Assembly (NCBI GenBank): GCA_024500155.1
Contig: CM044858.1
Location: 4,836,001-4,900,000 of the forward strand
Direction of reading: 5' to 3'
Length of the DNA: 64,000 bases
Origin: Chenopodium formosanum
Taxonomy: Eukaryota; Streptophyta; Magnoliopsida; Caryophyllales; Amaranthaceae
This document shows positions 23,934 to 35,750 of this stretch, in pieces (the stretch's first letter is position 1; every line of letters starts with the position of its first letter). The notes beneath the pieces are model-generated. The model was not told the DNA's origin, searched no databases, and worked only from the letters and a program-made list of their open reading frames with translations. The translations under genes and the position numbers were made by a program.

Positions 23934-25653
23934 AATTTTGTAATTTTTTTACGAAGAAAAAGTCTCAAAGAATACAAAGAAAAAATGAGATTACTTTTGA
24001 AGCAATAAAAATGTGTTTGAGAATTTAGTGTAAGAAATTTGAGATAGAAAAGAGATAAAATTGGATGTATTTATATAAAAAGTATGGTCCATAATTTTGG
24101 GAAGTTAAAATTAATGACGTGGGATAAGAGTAATTTTGTAAAGTATATGATTTATATATGGAAATTGGATATGAATTTAATGGATTGGTTGATTGAATCT
24201 GCATTTTGCAATGTGAATAGCTGGACTTTCCAATTATGTTTTGTATTATCTTCATAATTTTCCTTATTATTATTAAATGTTGGTCAAATTTTGGATTTTG
24301 TATCTTAATTTGAGGTTTTTATGGTAAGAAATCAAACGTTACCTACGGAGTAAAACAAACTATTTTAGATTAGATGAAGCGGAAGAAATAAGGTAAAGAG
24401 GAGTAATATGTTATGTTATACCTCTCCATTGATGGCTTATGTGGATAAAAAAATATTAAAAATTTAATGTATTATACGGGAGTATTGGAAATTTTTTGTT
24501 ATGTGTGATCTTATTAGATTTTTAAGTGTGCATGCTTAAAATATCTTAAATTTAAATTTGGTAATAAGATAATATCATGATCATGGTGTGCAAAGTCATA
24601 ATCGTCGGTGAGTCAGTGATGCTATGATGGAATATCAATTGAACATGTCTCGAGAACTTTTTCCCGTTATTTATTTTGTTAAGTGATAGATTTTTTATGT
24701 TTGATCACTACCATAATTAGGGATGGAATAATAGTGAAGGGAGATATAAGGAGTAATAATATACGGAGTAGGTTATAGGGTGCTGAATTTCTCCTTTATA
24801 TTAAAAACCTAATTGAGCCTGATTGAACAAGATCAACCTTTAAATGGGTGTGCTTCAAAGTTCAAAATAATAAATGGATGATTTTATAAAGGGTAAAATA
24901 GGCAATAATGTTCAAACACTCAAACTAGAATCGTCGAATAATGCAACTTATTACTCGTATAGTCATATTTCAAACATTCAAGTTCGTTCTAAATTAAATG
25001 AGTTAGTTCTTTTACTTGTTAGGGTAAGAGTTGCTTTCTTTGCATATATTTTTTGACTTTCAAACTTGCATTGTTGTCTTGGGCAATTAATTAGTGATTG
25101 TCACATTCTAACAAAACAATAAATGAATAAATGGTGATAGTCACATAACACTTTCTTGGCTACCTTAGCTTGTTAATTGTATCAAGTAAAAAATAATTAT
25201 ACTATATACAACTTCATTTGTTCACTTATTAATTTGGTTAATCGCGGTAACCATAATATCCTCAAATCAAAATAAATCACGATTAGAGTAAACAATGCAA
25301 GAGATCGAAAAATGAGAGCAACTCATTTTGTTTGATTTTTCAATTTCTGACTATCAAATGTTACTGAAAATTACAAAGAGGGATAATATTTATACCCCAG
25401 CAATTTCTTGCCAATCCCCCATTCTCTAACACTTCCTTAATCATCTCAAAAACAAGTCACAAAAGTTACACCAAAAAAAAAAAAAAAAAAAAAAAAGGTA
25501 GAGAGAAATTACATTTTGAATGAAGCATGCATAAAATTAACAGCTTCATTCAATTTTTTTTTTTTCTCTCTAATTACAGAGGCAAGTTAACTTTTTTTTT
25601 CTTTTTGTTTTAATTTTTTCTTTTCAAATCTATAATTTTTTTTTTTTAATTTA
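23934..25653. other. Intergenic between sucrose transporter copy B and the SUT1-type copy
   Basis: It holds the promoter of copy B (TATA at 24068-24077) and the 3' flank of the SUT1-type gene, with A and T tracts near 25471-25496 and 25554-25648. Stowaway-like fragments (ggagtaataatatacggagta near 24750) are too short to delimit. No gene seen. Confidence 0.6.
24068..24077 (-). promoter_or_regulatory. TATA box of sucrose transporter copy B
   Basis: TATATAAATA on the minus strand, about 135 bp upstream of the ATG at 23933, in a position consistent with a short 5' UTR. Consensus match only; no transcript evidence. Confidence 0.55.
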
Positions 25654-28600
25654 TTAATGGCCACCCATGGACCCTCCAATCTTGGCATCAGGAGGAGGAG
25701 AAGGTAGCAATGTAAAGGAAAGAATTGCACTGGCAGTTGCTGCTACGGCTCCCACCACGAATGCTGGCAAATTACCCCCACCAAACAATGCATCCCACGG
25801 CCCGCTTGTTACCGACACAAACATCTGTTTTCACCACGCATTCAGGAAATAAAGTTAGTCGATAAATCTTGTATGCATGACACTTTCTCATACTAATTTA
25901 TTATGACACTGGACTAACAGTTTCATTTTAAAATTGTAAATTTGACCCAAATTAGACTCTTCGTCGAAAAAAGTTAATATTCTCGTTAGTTAGTTGTTGA
26001 TTTTGCTTAGTCCCTTTTCACCAGATTATAGTAGTGCCTTAACGTAGTACCACAAATACATGACATCTTTAATTATCTTTTGCTTCAAATATGAAAAAAG
26101 TTGGTGATTTCAACTTGACCCTTGTTTCTTAAAAATGCACCATCATATAAAATGTACGCTTTTAATTTTTGGTCGGTGCTTACAACTTAATAACTTGAAA
26201 TATAAGTTCTTATGTAATTACTCCGAAATTTCCGACTAACTATATCGAAAGCAAAAGATCAAATTTAATATAAGTCTATGTCATCATTTCATGGAAGTTG
26301 GTATGTGGCATATCCATATATATGTTACTTATTGTAGGGTCCTTAGAGATTGATTTTACAACATAATTGATCGAAATCGTGGATAAAACGTGTACGTTTT
26401 AATATATGTGGTTATAGTAGTTATAAATTAAAATCGAATGGGTCAAAGCAATTGAAATGATGTTGTATGAAAGTATTAAATTACCTGTGGTACAACGATT
26501 GCAAGGTTAAGAACTCCTAGAGAGAGACCTTGTCCTGCACCGGAATTTGCTGAAAAGATTGATGCCAAGGCGAAGGGGATACTGAAAGTGATCTGTAAAT
26601 ACATGTAACGACAACAATTAATAAGTATTCTCGAATACATACATATACATACACATATACACGGAGTATGTCTTTAATGTTCACAAGCGAAAAAAATAAA
26701 AATAAAAAATTCGACAGCTTGAACCAGAAGGAGCTTAACATAAAGTCATGGAATATATGTGATAGGATAGATTAAAATTGGATAAGATTCGTCCTTTGTT
26801 TATGTGGTTTGATTGAAGCCAAGAAATTAAAAAAGTAGACAGTTGAGTTTTAGCAAACATCCCAACAACTATATCCAGTTACCTGACCTCTACGGTCAAA
26901 CAGCTCTTAATTAATTATAATTTCATGACTCATTCATTAATTTTTATGGACCTATGTTTTTAGTTAATCTTTGAATACAAGAAACAAGTAGAATAATCCA
27001 TGGAAAATTATCACTTGATCTTAATCTGATGACTTCTCTAGTCTTCTTAAATTGTCAACTCATCTTCTTCTTTTCACATGTAAATATCAATTAATATTCA
27101 CAAATAATTCAATTTATTATAGGTAAATAATAACCATATATACTGCACCTACTTCAGAATATTTGTCGTATTTAAATCTTTAATTTCACAAATATTGCAA
27201 TTCTTAGGTAAAAAAATTAAAAGCACATACGTCATTTTCATTGAGATGGCCTGGAATAACACATATACACACACGTAGTCTGAAATACCAATTTATTCTT
27301 TTAACTTATACGGAAAACACTGATGATGTCAGCATATATATATTTATCCACCATCGGTCTTTTTTACATCAAATAGAAACTAAAAAATCGATCCGTTAAT
27401 AAATTATTGCGATATGGACAACTAATCTAAGCTAATACTACCACAATAATGTCCTATAAATTGAAATTCTTTAAGATTCAGATTCAGTTTCAATTGTCAT
27501 TGAAGTATAAGACAATTCAAAACTCAAAGAAATGTTTGTTTTTGTCATATGAACAAATGGACGCGAAAACAGCCAGAAAAGCTACAAGTTGAAGTTAGAC
27601 TATAGGCAAAAACTGCCAAGAACAAAAACAGTAGTTATTTCAAAAGGCGTTTGTTACTAAATTAAGGAAGACTTTTCAAATTTTATTAATTTGGTTCAAA
27701 CTAACACTTTAGTCCAAAAGAAAAACTGGCCCATCTTCCCTTGCTTCTTGAGCGTGGACGGTGTTGCTTTTGGCTAACAACTTAGCATGGAAGGGAGCCA
27801 GTCAGCTTATCATAATTTTACACTAACTTTATAAAAATTATGTATATAAAAAAATATTGTTTTTTTTTTTATTTTTATTTATTTATTTTTATAATTTACT
27901 AAATTTAGAGAAGGTTGTTTCAAGTGATGTAAAAAGTGGCATATTTTTAGTGAACTCATGTCAAGTAAATAGTTGATTTATCTTGTTATAAAATGGAATA
28001 ACATGATCTGATAATGAAGTAACGTATATTCCGTACACCACAAAATCTCCTAATTTTATTTTTACCACAAAGATTTATACAATTTTACCGTTTTCATTAA
28101 TCTTGTTTTTAGACTAAGTCAAAAACAAAAACATTCTTTTATCTTTACTGTTTTTTAGTGAGAAAATAAGATAAACATTGTGAAGATCCGTAAAAAAACC
28201 TTAAATTGCGCTATTACAGTTTCATTCCTACTTGTAAGATTCTATTACGTAGTAGCAAATAAAAAAAAAAAAAAAAAAAAAAAAAATTTATTCTAATGAA
28301 ATTAAAAACAAAACCAAAGACATTCTCTAGGACTAAATGACTCGTAGTTCAATACATAATCACAAGAAAATTAAGGCAAGTTGGTCATCACACTTCACAC
28401 CATATTCAAAGTATAATCACTCACCTAATTAATATTCTCTTGTTTGATTGTACCATAATTAAAGAACCATAATACATACACTTAATTGCTTTTAATTCAC
28501 TTAAAAACGATTAAAACGTAGCCAAGTTAAAACAAGAAACATTTCACGGACATGGAAACAAATATTTAAACTAGGAAAATAAATTATTGTTTAACAAATT

Positions 28601-29976
28601 CAGGTAAAGGTAATAAACATTAAATAAAATAATAATGATAATAATAAAGATGCATGATGAAATAATATTGAACTACTTACCGCAAGAGGGATACCAAGCA
28701 CGGCAAAAATAGCCAACGCGCCACCCTTAACACCGGAAGGCGGTAGCGGCGGGACGGTAGAGCCCGCCACATGGTGAGTGTCACGGTAGTGCTCGGCGGA
28801 CTTAGTGACCAAAACCGTCATTGCTAAACAAACGGCAAGAATAATATTAACGATACCCCATAACCTTTTGGCACCTCCTACCAAGCGAGCCAAACCTTCG
28901 ATACTAAGTGACATGACTCCTAAAACAACCGAATTAATCATCAATCCTAAGGCACCTGCGTGAACACCCATGTCATACGCCTTTCCTTCACCTACTTTAC
29001 CACCGTACACTTCTTTGCCCATCCAATCGGTGTCGAACAACAAGAATGGAAACCACGCGATCCAATTTAGGCAGGTTACTAATAGAAGGATCAACATTGG
29101 TTTTGGTAAGTCTTTTAGTGCGCCTATTAGTTGTCCGAAGAATGGGAGTCTTGCGCATCCACCGGTTGCGTTTTTTAAGTCTTCCTCTTCTTGGATTTCG
29201 TCGATGGAGAATTGGCGCTCTCGGACAACCGAGAGCGCGAGGATGGTGAGGATGATGAGGAGAGTGATGGAGATGAAAAAACAGGATTTTAGATTGGCGC
29301 AGTAGATGTCACATGCGGCTGTTTTTGTGAAAGGGAACACGGTGTAGAGTCGGCTGTATGAGCCGGCTGCGTAACCACCTATGTTCCCTAAGGCCATGAA
29401 GAAGGAAAAAAAGGCGTTGGCGTACCGGGTTTTGGTTTGATTCCCGGCCGCCATATCGGCTAACAACGCCCTGCATGGACCTTGCAGGGTGTTGTTAGCC
29501 ACGTCCAGGATCCAGAACCCAACCACGAACACCGCAATGGCTCGTGGTTTCGCAACGTTCCCGTTCGGGTCCCCTGACGCATGGCCAATATCGGCCGCAA
29601 AACCAATCAAGAACACTGCCACGGCCACCAAAGCCGCCCCAACGGCTATGAAGGGGCGACGTCGGCCGAACCAGGAGGTGCACCGATCACTATAATACCC
29701 CACCAAAGGTTGGACAATCATCCCAGAGATTGGGCCGCATAGCCAGATGTATGCGGCCCAAGTATGGGGAATGCCCAAGAGTTGAACGTACGGAGTCAGT
29801 AAGGAAAGCTGTAGGGCCCACCCAAACTGAACCCCGGCCGCTATAGACGCCACCAAGCCGAGCTTCTTAAGTGTAGCCTCGACTTCTAGTGGTGGAGATA
29901 TCGGGTTCTTCTCTAATTGTAGAGAAGAACCCGATATCTTATTGGTATTACCATTCTTAATATTTCTTCCTTCCAT
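25654..29976 (-). CDS. SUT1: Sucrose/H+ symporter, SUT1-type phloem loader, 524 aa
   Basis: Three exons: 28681-29976, 26485-26592 and 25654-25824; 524 codons plus TAA. The whole protein resembles spinach SUT1 (about 525 aa) as I remember it: N-terminal MEGRNIKNG start, KKLGLVASIAAGVQFGW, a central loop with DEIQEEEDLKN, and the C-terminus AKIGGSMGGH. Plasma-membrane sucrose-proton symport for phloem loading is the established role of this clade. Visible functional residues: His71, Asp158, Arg169, and in TM8 DTDWMGKE (Asp315, Asp317, Lys321, Glu322). The loop 2-3 motif usually R-x-G-R-R reads W102-F-G-R-R (TGG for CGG). Introns 1, 2 and 4 of copy A are absent; the intron after GIPLA is 2088 bp. 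A TATA box lies about 115 bp upstream, and a perfect hairpin covers codons 13-27. Confidence 0.97.
29896..29939 (-). promoter_or_regulatory. Perfect 20-bp hairpin within the SUT1 5' coding region
   Basis: The arms 29896-29915 and 29920-29939 are exact reverse complements around a 4-nt loop (29916-29919). They cover nucleotides 38-81 of the coding sequence (residues about 13-27, KISGSSLQLEKNPIS). In mRNA this would form a long stable stem close to the start codon. A regulatory role is inference; the inverted repeat itself is exact. Confidence 0.7.
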
Positions 29977-30090
29977 TGTATTAAATTTTTTTCTCTCTCA
30001 ACAATTTTTTTTTTTTTCTTTCAGTTAGAGTTTGTAGTATTTTTTTGTGGGTGAGTTTAAGATATGAGGAGGAAGTGTTTGGTGAAGCCG

Positions 30091-30100
30091 AAAATATATA
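30091..30100 (-). promoter_or_regulatory. TATA box of the SUT1-type gene
   Basis: TATATATTTT on the minus strand about 115 bp upstream of the ATG at 29976, followed by a pyrimidine/A-rich leader. Consensus match only. Confidence 0.55.
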
Positions 30101-32203
30101 GGAGAGGAAAAGGGTGGGGGGAGTATGATGGGGTCATTAGGCGGGTCAATAGGCTTATCCGTTTTGAATTAAGTTTCTTCGGAGTAACATTATTTTTTAC
30201 ATCATCTTTGACACGTGTAAAAAGCTATTTAGTTTTTTTGATTCTTCATTTCATTTCTTCACATTATTTTTATTATTACCTTCAACAAACAAATGAGAAA
30301 TAATGTGTATCATTATTACATTTATTAATGGATATAATAATTAATATACAAGATTAATTAATGTTAGTGAAGAAAAGAAAGTCTCACCAAACTTTTTCTG
30401 CTTGGTTTGGTTTGGTGAATTCATACTTGCTTCAAATAAGGGTGGTCTAAAATACTGTAATATATTGCCAGTAATTATTAATTTATCCCAAATGTTTTAA
30501 AATAAAAAAAAAAAAAAAATCCTAGTAAATTGTACAGTACTAATCTAAAGTGGATAAATTTGTTGATAGGTAATGGGCTCTTGGAGAACATTTTGTTAAA
30601 AATTATCTTATCCAATGAACATATTACTTGTGCTTTATTGAGGGAGATTATTATTTACTTATTTATTTTCTAAAATGGGGTCCATTGGCATATTTACTGT
30701 ATGTTTGAAAAAAGGCATAAATTTATACTTCTAGGAGAAGTTAAAAACGGACACACAAAAGGTAAAAAAAGAGGATTAAAGTCATTAACTTTTTAATGTT
30801 CGTTCTTAGTTTTTCTTAACTATCATTAATTACTACGGTAGTACATTTTATACTTGTACTCGTAGATGATTACGTAATTTCTCTCAAAAGAATATACGAT
30901 AACGCAATTTGTATAGCATTAACGTTTATTTGCCATCATATGATTTGTCGATGAATTTGTTGTTATATGATAGAATTAAAAGTATCGTCATGTTAATTTT
31001 CAAAGCTCATGACATGTAATTAGTGAGTATGAAACAAATGAAGTACATTTCCTTACTCTTTTTGTAAATTAAAAATGATAAAACGGTATATAATTGTACT
31101 TAGCTAATAAATGGAGTACGAAGTAGTAGTTCATGTTGTAATTAAAAGTGAGATGGATAAATAATCCTTAGCTTCTAGAGAATGGGATCTTTCAAAATTG
31201 AAGGACCACGTAATATATACCTTTTTCTTTAATAAATAAAAATTAAATTCACCCTTCTTAAACGCTAATTTCATTACATCTTATCCTTTAATTTTGTAAT
31301 ATGATTAATTGCTAAGGAAAAAGAAGGGTGGTTCTAGTTCCATAAATGTGAAATTGGAATCAGGCAGCAGTGAGAGAAGAGGAAATAAAGAAGAAGAAAA
31401 AGTCACTAACTTTTTCATATTCTCTTCTCCTAATTATTATTATTATATTGGGTCAAAAAAAAAATTATTATTATTATTAATTTAATAAATCATAAAATAA
31501 GATTATGGATGATGTATGTAATTAAGTCAACATATGAAGTGGATAATTCCTGTAGAATTTGTTGGTAGATGATGGAACTTTGAGCTGAGGAGGGCCAAAT
31601 TAATTACATAAGATATTGTTTTTGTTACTTTTATTTGAAAATAAGGCAATTAAATTGATCTTGTTCATATGTAACTTGTGACATGCATGGCTGGAGCTGA
31701 GTCAGATAAGGGCTTTTTAGTACTTGTAGTAACTTAAAAGCATAAGTTCAATGCTCTCATACTATTGGATATATCGATCTTTAATTTGTATACATTTTTT
31801 TTTTATTTTTTTATAATCTTTGATACTATGCTTATTAATTACTTTTGCTTAAGAATTGGTACCGTAGAAAAAATTGATGTTAGATTTTAATGATTTGGAA
31901 TAAGATCAAATCTATCATGGTGAAGCGTTGCTTTCGTGTGGAGAGTGTGTGTATTCAAAATTCATAAAATATGATAGTAGAAGAAAATTAAAAAAAAAAC
32001 ATTATTATATCTCTCGGGCGGGTGTAAATACGTAAATATTATATTATATAGTGTATTTGTATGACTTTCCTTATGACTATGATCAATAAACAAAAAATTG
32101 TGTGGAGTTGATTACAAATTAAATTGTTTAGTTTGTACTCATTCACTTGTAGCTAGGAGTATTATCAATATTTTGTAAAATTGTTGCACATTTCTTTTGT
32201 TTT

Positions 32204-32258
32204 ATAGGACAAGTAAACAGTCTTCAAAAAAAAAAAAAAAAAATAGGACAAGTAAACA
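32204..32258 (+). mobile_element. Micro retro-insertion: 6-nt head plus poly(A) between 16-bp TSDs
   Basis: ataggacaagtaaaca occurs at 32204-32219 and 32243-32258. The insert between them is only gtcttc plus 17 A. It has the hallmarks of target-primed reverse transcription with an almost complete 5' truncation. Confidence 0.8.
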
Positions 32259-32351
32259 AGATATATATATATAAAAACAATGTACACAATTTTTAAGATT
32301 CGATTTTGTGATTTGAGTAATACTATGTAAGAATTAGTGTCGGTTTTGATT

Positions 32352-32545
32352 ACTAAGGTGAGCCGAACTGAACTAAGCTGAGCTGAACTGAATTGAATTA
32401 TTTATGAGAAAAGAAAATTAGAAACTAAACTGAATTGAGCTGAACTAAACTAAGCTAGGCGAAACTGAACTGAACTGAACTAAGCTAAACGAACTGAATT
32501 AAGCTAAACTAAACTGAACTGAAATTAAGCTGAAGAGAATAGGCC
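32352..32545. mobile_element. Tourist-like MITE, GAACT-pentamer family, copy 1 (degenerate left end)
   Basis: The right end 'ttaagctgaagagaataggcc' matches the inverted terminus of other family members. The interior is made of gaactgaact-like pentamers. The left end is too diverged to fix, so the boundary is approximate. Confidence 0.6.
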
Positions 32546-32711
32546 ATAATCTAACTATATTAGTTAGCTAGCACATCAAATAAAACATGCATAATATTGT
32601 GTGCTTATAACTATATATCATAGTTGTTGAAGTCATAAGGAACAAAATGGACCGAAATGATAATCTACACCAACGTTGAATATTTTTTACATCCCGGCCT
32701 TCTGTAATACG

Positions 32712-32733
32712 AAGTATAATAATCTTTGGTTTC

Positions 32734-32764
<31 letters not shown>

Positions 32765-32773
32765 ATAATGTTT
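32712..32773 (+). mobile_element. Micro retro-insertion: 6-nt head plus about A25, imperfect 16-bp TSDs
   Basis: aagtataataatcttt (32712-32727) and aagtaaaataatgttt (32758-32773) differ at two positions and enclose only ggtttc plus poly(A). The decayed target duplication suggests it is older than the other examples. Confidence 0.6.
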
Positions 32774-33678
32774 TAGAAAAGAACAAATAATTTAAAATCG
32801 AGAGCATTGGAATTGTGAAACGTAGGTTATATCAATTATTTAAAGAATAAGTTATTCCATCAATAATCGCCCTTGCTGAAGGGAAAATAATACTCCATAG
32901 TAGTATGATTGCATGTATAGCATAAATTACTATAATTTGTTGGCATATTATGTCATTCATTGACTCAACAACTATGCAAATTGCACCAAAATTATGAGCA
33001 TAAAATAATGAATAAACCTCTAAATATATAAACCAGTACAGAAATAAACCAAAAGGGAAAAAAGAAAGATAAAGAAAAAGGAAAAGACGGCAGGAGAATT
33101 GATTCTAATTCTATTTTACCTATTTGATTATTTAGAATTTTATCTGCTACTAGTTGATATACATAATACATTATTCAATTTGTTTGCATAAATTCTGAAA
33201 TGACGTTATGTCAGAAAGGTTTAGTGTTGTATTATTAGGATTGAGCACTTTTTTTGTTAAGGTTAGGTTTTATAATTTTAGACCATTTGTATAATAATAT
33301 AAATAGAATTATTACTATAATATAAATAGAATTATTGTATGTGATGTCACTATTAAGGGCTTATATTTCGAGTGACAATGCTGAAATAGATTAAATTAGT
33401 AAGAAATGAATAGCCTTGGCACATGGAGGAGCACTGCACATGCAAAAGAGGAAACTTTTAATAATTTGCTTGGGTAGAAATTATAATATTTGCATTATAT
33501 TGTTGTATAATTAGACATTTCTTAAAATAATATTGTAGCAAATTATTTTTGTAGCAACAAAATATTTGTCACATGGTTAGCAAGTGATGGGTACACCAGT
33601 TTAGACAACCAATTAATTTTGTGTGAGACACGTAACAAATCATCCCTTAATTAACAATATAAAAGTTAATCCTTATTA

Positions 33679-33905
33679 GGGCTTATTCTCTTCAGCTTAA
33701 TTACATTTCAGTTCAATATAGTTTAGTTCAGCTACAATCAGTTTAATTCAGTTCAACTCCAATAAGTTTAATTCAGTTCAACTCCTAATTTCCTTCTCTC
33801 ATAAAATATTTATTTCAGCTCTATTCAGTTCCGTTCAGTTCAGCTCAGCTCTATTCATTTCAGTTCAGTTCAGTTCAGCTCAGTTCAGTAAATCAGAACA
33901 AGCCC
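33679..33905. mobile_element. Tourist-like MITE, GAACT-pentamer family, copy 2 (best preserved), 227 bp
   Basis: It starts GGGCTTATTCTC and ends GAACAAGCCC (inverted termini), flanked by TTA at 33676-33678 and 33906-33908. TTA target duplication and GGGCTTGTT-like ends are typical of PIF/Harbinger Tourist MITEs. The interior is degenerate (CAGTT)n/(CAGCT)n. Confidence 0.8.
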
Positions 33906-35346
33906 TTATTATCTATCATAATAGAAATTCAATTTATTTATTCTTTTTTTTTTTTGCAGAAAATAAAATAAAAGAATTTGATATTCGTTACTTGAAAAGT
34001 AATCTTGATTTTTTACCTCATTATTTCTAGAAATGCTATTGATCAATACAAACAAGAAAAATTTATGAGCTTAATGTGGAAATAGATCATCTCTATTTAT
34101 TGGCAATGAGACGGAGACAATCTTCCTTTTTAGAGTATCCTCTCACTAATGCCACTAAATAGATTTTTGGACCGTCAATTTCATATCTTAAAAATTTATT
34201 TCTCAGCCGCTTAAATATATATTGACAAATATAAGTAAAGCTCAACAGAAAAAAAATTATCCAGTTCAAATAAAATTAGTAAAATGATGTAAAATTCAAT
34301 AAATATAAATTAGGTCCGACAAAAAAGAAGTCGAGAAGAACAAAACCTTAGAACTTAGAAAACACTTGTACGAGTACACTATTAGGTACGACAAAGGTAC
34401 CTATGCAATCTATAGTAATCATTTGAGTTTGATTTGAAGGAGAAACAAGGAAAGAAATCAAGCTGCGATCAATGACAATTGACAATGGTCAAGGAACTTG
34501 AAGACTCATTCAGAAATCAGAATGATCAACGACATTTATACATAGATTGTACTTGCATTGTGTACTTTAGTCTACAATGTATTATTTTCTAATTTTCTTC
34601 AATATTTAGGTTGTTATATTTCAAAGATATAAATTATTCAACGACAAAGGTCATGAAACTTGGACATTGATCATTAAATTTAAATAATTTAATTTAAATT
34701 TTCTTTTAAATTGTAGGCTGGCAAAGGCAATTCATTTGACCTTATCCATCATTAGATGAAACAATCTTGAATTCATCAGCATTCCCCAAAAAAACTGCAA
34801 ATTCTGACTAGTAGCTATTAAAATCTTGATTTATATATGAATATGAGAGAGAAATTTGTGCATGAAATTTGATGAATTAATTGGATGCAGTTAGTTTGTT
34901 ACTCGTACTCGAGTTTTTACTGCTAAATTTGTAAGATTTGCATGCATGAAGCCAGATCAAGTATGGAGTTGTGAACGACTTTTGTCATATTTTTCTTGAT
35001 TTTTGTGTTTTTCCATACTATATTATACCCCGAATTCTAGGGTGTTACTTTTATCCTATGATGAAATTGTATCTTAAACTCTTAGTTGTACATAAATCCA
35101 AATTTTAAAAAAGTACGGTGTTAATTCTGTAAGCATAAAAGTATGTACACATCAGCATTTATGACGCACTAGCCTAATGGATCATAAAAATTATGATGGA
35201 CTATTATTTGTAGACGAAGGGGTAATCGTATTTATGAGTAGTTATGCCAAAATTTTGCAAATTGGCAAATGGCTATATCAATGTATCCACACCTAGCATG
35301 AATTTGGCATGGCATGCACTTCTATGGTAGGACTTGAATTTTGACT

Positions 35347-35378
35347 TTTTATTTATTTATTTATTTATTTATTTATTT
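35347..35378 (+). repeat. (TTTA)n microsatellite
   Basis: About seven TTTA units followed by a T run, intergenic. Confidence 0.85.
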
Positions 35379-35562
35379 TTTTTTTGTCAATTGGCTCAAC
35401 GCGCTTAGAAATGTACCAAATTGACAAAATTATCCTCATCGACATTATTATTCACTTTAAATGCACAATTCAAAGACATACAATATACTTAGTATATTTT
35501 AAAATTAATCACTTCATTATCAAACAATTTTCGTTATACAAAAAGTTTACATAGGTGATTAA

Positions 35563-35750
35563 GGGCTTGTTCTCTTCAACTTAATTTTAGTTCAGCTCCA
35601 ATCTGTTCAGCTCAGCTCCAATCAGTTCAGCTCAGTTCAATTCAGCTTTTAATTTCCTTCTCCCATAAACAATTCATTTCAGCTACTCTATTTAGTTCAG
35701 TTCAGCTCCAATCAGTTCAATTTAGCTCAATTCTGTAAATCAGAACAGAC
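35563..35750. mobile_element. Tourist-like MITE, GAACT-pentamer family, copy 3 (right end damaged)
   Basis: Begins GGGCTTGTTCTCTTCAAC and contains cagctccaatcagttcag repeats. At the right, 'gtaaatcagaacag' matches the family, but the final AAGCCC is lost. Confidence 0.7.
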
